Assembly (NCBI GenBank): GCA_023481335.1
Contig: JAMCWI010000042.1
Span: forward strand, 4,995-12,984
Direction of reading: 5' to 3'
Origin: Bacillota bacterium
GTDB taxonomy: Bacteria > Bacillota > Desulfotomaculia > Desulfotomaculales > Desulfotomaculaceae
DNA length: 7,990 nucleotides
Below the pieces are notes generated by a model. It worked only from the letters and a program-made list of their open reading frames with translations, searched no databases and had not been told where the DNA came from. The translations under genes were made by a program, and so were the position numbers. Shown here piece after piece: positions 5,682-7,990 of the stretch (its first letter is position 1; every line of letters starts with the position of its first letter).

Positions 5682-7241
5682 ATGCGCATCGCAACAGAAA
5701 AAGAAATGAAAGAAATAGACCGGCGGGCCATGGAACAGTTCGGCATTCCCGGAATTGTCCTGATGGAAAATGCCGGACTGCGGGTGGTGGAGGTCATTCA
5801 GGAGCTTTTTAAAGAAGTCAAGGGGAAAGTCTTTTCCATTCTGGTGGGCAAGGGCAATAACGGGGGAGACGGCCTAGTGGTGGCCAGGCATCTCCACAAC
5901 CGGGGGGCCCAGGTAAAGGTATTGCTGTTGGCAGACCCCGAGGAGTTCCAGGGGGATGCCCGGGTCAACCTGACTATTTGGCAGCGGATGGGGCAACCCC
6001 TTTATCAAGTGCACCAGGTCAACGGCATCAATATGGTTAAGGTGGCACTGCTTAATACCGACATGGTTGTGGATGCCCTCTATGGCACCGGGTTCTATGG
6101 CAGTGTTAATGAAAAGGTGTCGCGGGTCATCGAACTTATCAATGCCAGCCGTGTCCCGGTGCTGGCGGTGGATATTCCTTCGGGATTGGAAGCAGATACC
6201 GGGCGGGCCAACGGCCCTTGCATCCGGGCCCACCACACCGTTACCTTTGGTTTGCCCAAAATTGGCCTGGTGGTGGAACCCGGGGCCGGCTATGCGGGTA
6301 AACTGCACGTGGTGGACATTTCCCTGCCCAAAACCTTAACCGAAAGTAAGGATATTGCCCGGCAGCTTCTGACCCGGGAGATGATTGCCCCCTGGTTTAA
6401 ATCCAGACAATCCGAGGCACACAAAGGCACCTACGGCAGGGTGCTGGTGGTGGCCGGTTCCCGGGGCATGACCGGGGCAGCCCGCATGGCAGCCAAGGCA
6501 GCCCTCCGGGCCGGGGCCGGGCTGGTTACCCTGGCCCTGCCGGAAAGCAGCCAGCCCGTAGCAGCCGCCGCCATCGATGAAGCCATGACCCGGGGGCTGC
6601 CCGAAACTCCAGCTGGAACCCTGGCCCTGGCAGCCCTGGAACCCATCCTGGCCGCCTGCGGCTCGGCAGACGTCCTGGTTACCGGTCCCGGCATCGGCAG
6701 TCACCCGGAAACCGTTGAACTGATACGGACGCTGCTGCCCAAGTTGACCATTCCCGTCGTCCTAGACGCAGACGCCATCAATGCCGTAGCCGGTGCCGCC
6801 GACCTTCTGGCAAAACTGCAAGTACCCGCCATCCTCACTCCGCACCCCGGAGAAATGGGCCGTTTGTTGGATCTCCCGGTGGCGGAGGTGCAGGAAAACC
6901 GGCTGGATTTTGCCAGGGCAGCGGCTAAAAAGTGGAACCTGGTGGCGGTCCTGAAGGGAGCCCGCACAGTCATCGGAGCCCCGGACGGCAGCCTTTATAT
7001 CAACCCCACCGGCAACCCCGGCATGGCAACTGCCGGCAGCGGCGACATCCTGGCAGGCCTCATCGCCGGCCTGCTGGCCCAGGGCTTTTCGCCCGAACAA
7101 GCCGCAGCCGCCGGCGTCTACCTCCACGGCTCCGCCGGCGACCTAGCCGCCGACCGGCTGGGCCAGCCCAGCACCATAGCGGGGGATATTCTGGAGTTTT
7201 TACCCAAAGCCATGCAAGAATCATGGGGACGGTTCTCCTGA
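5682..7241 (+). CDS. nnr: Bifunctional NAD(P)HX epimerase / ADP-dependent NAD(P)HX dehydratase
   Basis: This repair enzyme rescues hydrated, damaged NADH and NADPH. The N-terminal half (about 1-225, YjeF_N fold) interconverts R and S forms: LMENAG (27-32), VGKGNNGGDG (55-64), DALYGTG (131-137) and VDIPSGLEADTG (163-174). The C-terminal half (about 235-515, ribokinase-like fold) dehydrates the S form using ADP: KGTYGRVLVVAGS, RAGAGLVTLA, TPHPGEMGRLL (386-396), VLKGARTVI, and NPTGNPGMATAGSGDILAGL with catalytic D455. The fused form of 519 residues is the usual bacterial arrangement. GAAGGAAGGG (5664-5673) lies 8 bases before the ATG. It is strongly GC-rich (the 60 bases from 7021 hold 44 G or C). 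The last residues, about ESWGRFS, are encoded by a sequence resembling a transposase-linked repeat, and the native end may have been slightly altered. Confidence 0.95.
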   Translation: MRIATEKEMKEIDRRAMEQFGIPGIVLMENAGLRVVEVIQELFKEVKGKVFSILVGKGNNGGDGLVVARHLHNRGAQVKVLLLADPEEFQGDARVNLTIWQRMGQPLYQVHQVNGINMVKVALLNTDMVVDALYGTGFYGSVNEKVSRVIELINASRVPVLAVDIPSGLEADTGRANGPCIRAHHTVTFGLPKIGLVVEPGAGYAGKLHVVDISLPKTLTESKDIARQLLTREMIAPWFKSRQSEAHKGTYGRVLVVAGSRGMTGAARMAAKAALRAGAGLVTLALPESSQPVAAAAIDEAMTRGLPETPAGTLALAALEPILAACGSADVLVTGPGIGSHPETVELIRTLLPKLTIPVVLDADAINAVAGAADLLAKLQVPAILTPHPGEMGRLLDLPVAEVQENRLDFARAAAKKWNLVAVLKGARTVIGAPDGSLYINPTGNPGMATAGSGDILAGLIAGLLAQGFSPEQAAAAGVYLHGSAGDLAADRLGQPSTIAGDILEFLPKAMQESWGRFS

Positions 7242-7250
7242 GTCTTTTTT
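7223..7250 (+). repeat. Possible transposase-associated repeat overlapping the nnr 3' end
   Basis: The segment begins ATGGGGACGGTTCTCCTGAG, continues TC, and ends in six T (7245-7250). It spans the nnr stop codon. From memory, GGGGACGGTTCT-type sequences recur in Gram-positive genomes beside RAYT-like transposase genes. No second copy exists in the window, so repeat status cannot be shown here. A weak pairing (GAC...GTC around GG/CC) ahead of the T run means it may also help end nnr transcription. Base composition drops sharply right after it, consistent with this being the left junction of an inserted element. Confidence 0.4.
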
Positions 7251-7378
7251 GCTCATGTAAATTAAGTAAATAAATTGTTTATGTTATTTTTCATCTTAGC
7301 CAAGGATTAATTAAGAAAGTATAGAAAAAAGATTTATAATTTATTTTTGCTTTTTAAGGCTTAAAGATTACTTGAGCA
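7250..7378. repeat. Imperfect inverted repeat bracketing the noncoding stretch before the transposase gene
   Basis: TGCTCATGTAA (7250-7260) matches the complement of TTACTTGAGCA (7368-7378) at 10 of 11 positions, and a TTAAG follows each arm inward with a small offset. The right arm ends 13 bases before the transposase start. A 13-base palindrome, TTTAAG-G-CTTAAA, lies at 7353-7365. RAYT enzymes act on hairpin-forming single-stranded DNA, so these could be element-related, but the stretch is AT-rich and short arms can arise by chance. The rest of the 150 bases between nnr and the transposase holds only the promoter candidate listed separately. Confidence 0.3.
7311..7340 (+). promoter_or_regulatory. 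Candidate sigma-A promoter for the transposase gene
   Basis: A perfect -10 box, TATAAT, lies at 7335-7340. TTAAGA at 7311-7316 matches 4 of 6 bases of the -35 consensus, with 18 bp between. Transcription would start near 7347, about 45 bases before the start codon. The surrounding AT richness makes chance matches likely, so this is only a candidate. Confidence 0.4.
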
Positions 7379-7391
7379 TTGGGGTGAGAAC

Positions 7392-7990
7392 ATGCCAAGA
7401 CAAGCCAGACAGAGCAGTGAAACCGGGATTTATCATATCATGCTGAGGGGCATAAATAGACAGAGCATATTTGAAGACGATCATGATAGGGAAAAATTTT
7501 TGCAGGTAATTAATAAATACAAGGAAATAAGTATGTACCAGGTGTTTGGATACTGCTTAATGGATAACCATATACACCTTCTACTGAAAGAAGGTAAGGA
7601 ACCTTTAGCCACTACAATGAAAAGAATTGGTGGCTGTTATGTATATTGGTATAATATGAAATATGAACGTTGTGGACATTTGTTTCAAGACAGGTATAAG
7701 AGTGAACCGGTCGAGGACGATAATTATTTATTAAATGTATTAAGATATATACACCAAAATCCACTAAAAGCAAAATTGGTTAATCATATACAGGAATACA
7801 GATGGAGCAGCTATGGTGAGTACCTTAGTGAAAAGAGAATCATTGAGTCGGCAGTAATATTTGATATACTTTCATCAGAAGGAATTAGTAAAGCTAAGGG
7901 TATATTTGTTGATTTTATGGTGCAAAGCGATGACAGCTCATTTCTCGATATAAATGAAAAGAAAAAAATAACAAAAACAATTTATTTACT
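7392..7990 (+). CDS. REP-associated tyrosine transposase (RAYT, Y1/HUH family), cut by right edge
   Basis: The 199 visible codons have no stop and run off the window. The start MPRQARQSSETGIYHIMLRG is typical of RAYT proteins, which are single-domain Y1 (IS200-related) nucleases acting on single-stranded DNA near repeat hairpins. FGYCLMDNHIHLLL holds the HUH metal motif (H60, H62). GHLFQDRYKS (96-104) and the segment RYIHQNPLKAKLV hold the likely nucleophile Tyr119. The visible catalytic core is intact. The tail after about residue 150 is less conserved. GGGGTG (7381-7386) lies 5 bases before the ATG; an upstream TATAAT gives a candidate promoter. It is AT-rich (the 60 bases from 7501 hold 19 G or C), unlike nnr on its left, which suggests arrival by transfer. 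These genes usually occur alone, often as single copies, so it may be domesticated rather than an active IS. Confidence 0.9.
   Translation, partial: MPRQARQSSETGIYHIMLRGINRQSIFEDDHDREKFLQVINKYKEISMYQVFGYCLMDNHIHLLLKEGKEPLATTMKRIGGCYVYWYNMKYERCGHLFQDRYKSEPVEDDNYLLNVLRYIHQNPLKAKLVNHIQEYRWSSYGEYLSEKRIIESAVIFDILSSEGISKAKGIFVDFMVQSDDSSFLDINEKKKITKTIYL

Overview
The window looks like chromosome from a Gram-positive clostridial bacterium, most likely a Peptococcaceae/Desulfotomaculum-type organism. This is a judgement from gene style and moderately high GC, with strong AGGAGG-type ribosome binding sites; no database search was possible. Seven genes are supported. One is cut by the left edge, one by the right edge, and one is broken.

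Left edge (1-677, minus strand): the N-terminal part of a c-di-GMP signalling protein with a degenerate GGDEF domain (WGDDF in place of GGDEF), followed by the beginning of an EAL domain. A gene-free stretch of about 330 bases separates it from the divergent acetyl-CoA synthetase gene. That stretch holds a striking array of five GTTAA/GTTAG repeats at 10-11 bp intervals, and a strong hairpin nested inside a second stem.

Centre (1010-5212, plus strand): acs encodes a full-length AMP-forming acetyl-CoA synthetase. A terminator-like hairpin follows, then a LytS-type sensor kinase and a LytTR response regulator. The kinase gene carries two lesions, a +1 frameshift near 3340 and an in-frame TAA at 4055-4057. 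The regulator gene is intact and ends at a clear rho-independent terminator. The layout suggests a two-component system once tied to acetate use or carbon status. The repeat array upstream of acs resembles a LytTR site about as well as it resembles a Gram-positive PhoP box.

Right-centre (5305-7241): acpS (holo-ACP synthase) and nnr (fused NAD(P)HX epimerase/dehydratase) form a tight housekeeping pair.

Right edge (7242-7990): an AT-rich noncoding stretch leads into a REP-associated tyrosine transposase (RAYT, Y1/HUH) gene that runs off the window. Its base composition differs sharply from the genes to its left. The last codons of nnr lie in a short sequence that I associate with repeats near this kind of transposase, so the element may have landed at the very end of nnr.

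Most of the window is ordinary core genome. The points most worth checking are the repeat array, the broken kinase beside an intact regulator, the structured acs leader and the transposase junction. I did not find a convincing undescribed system.
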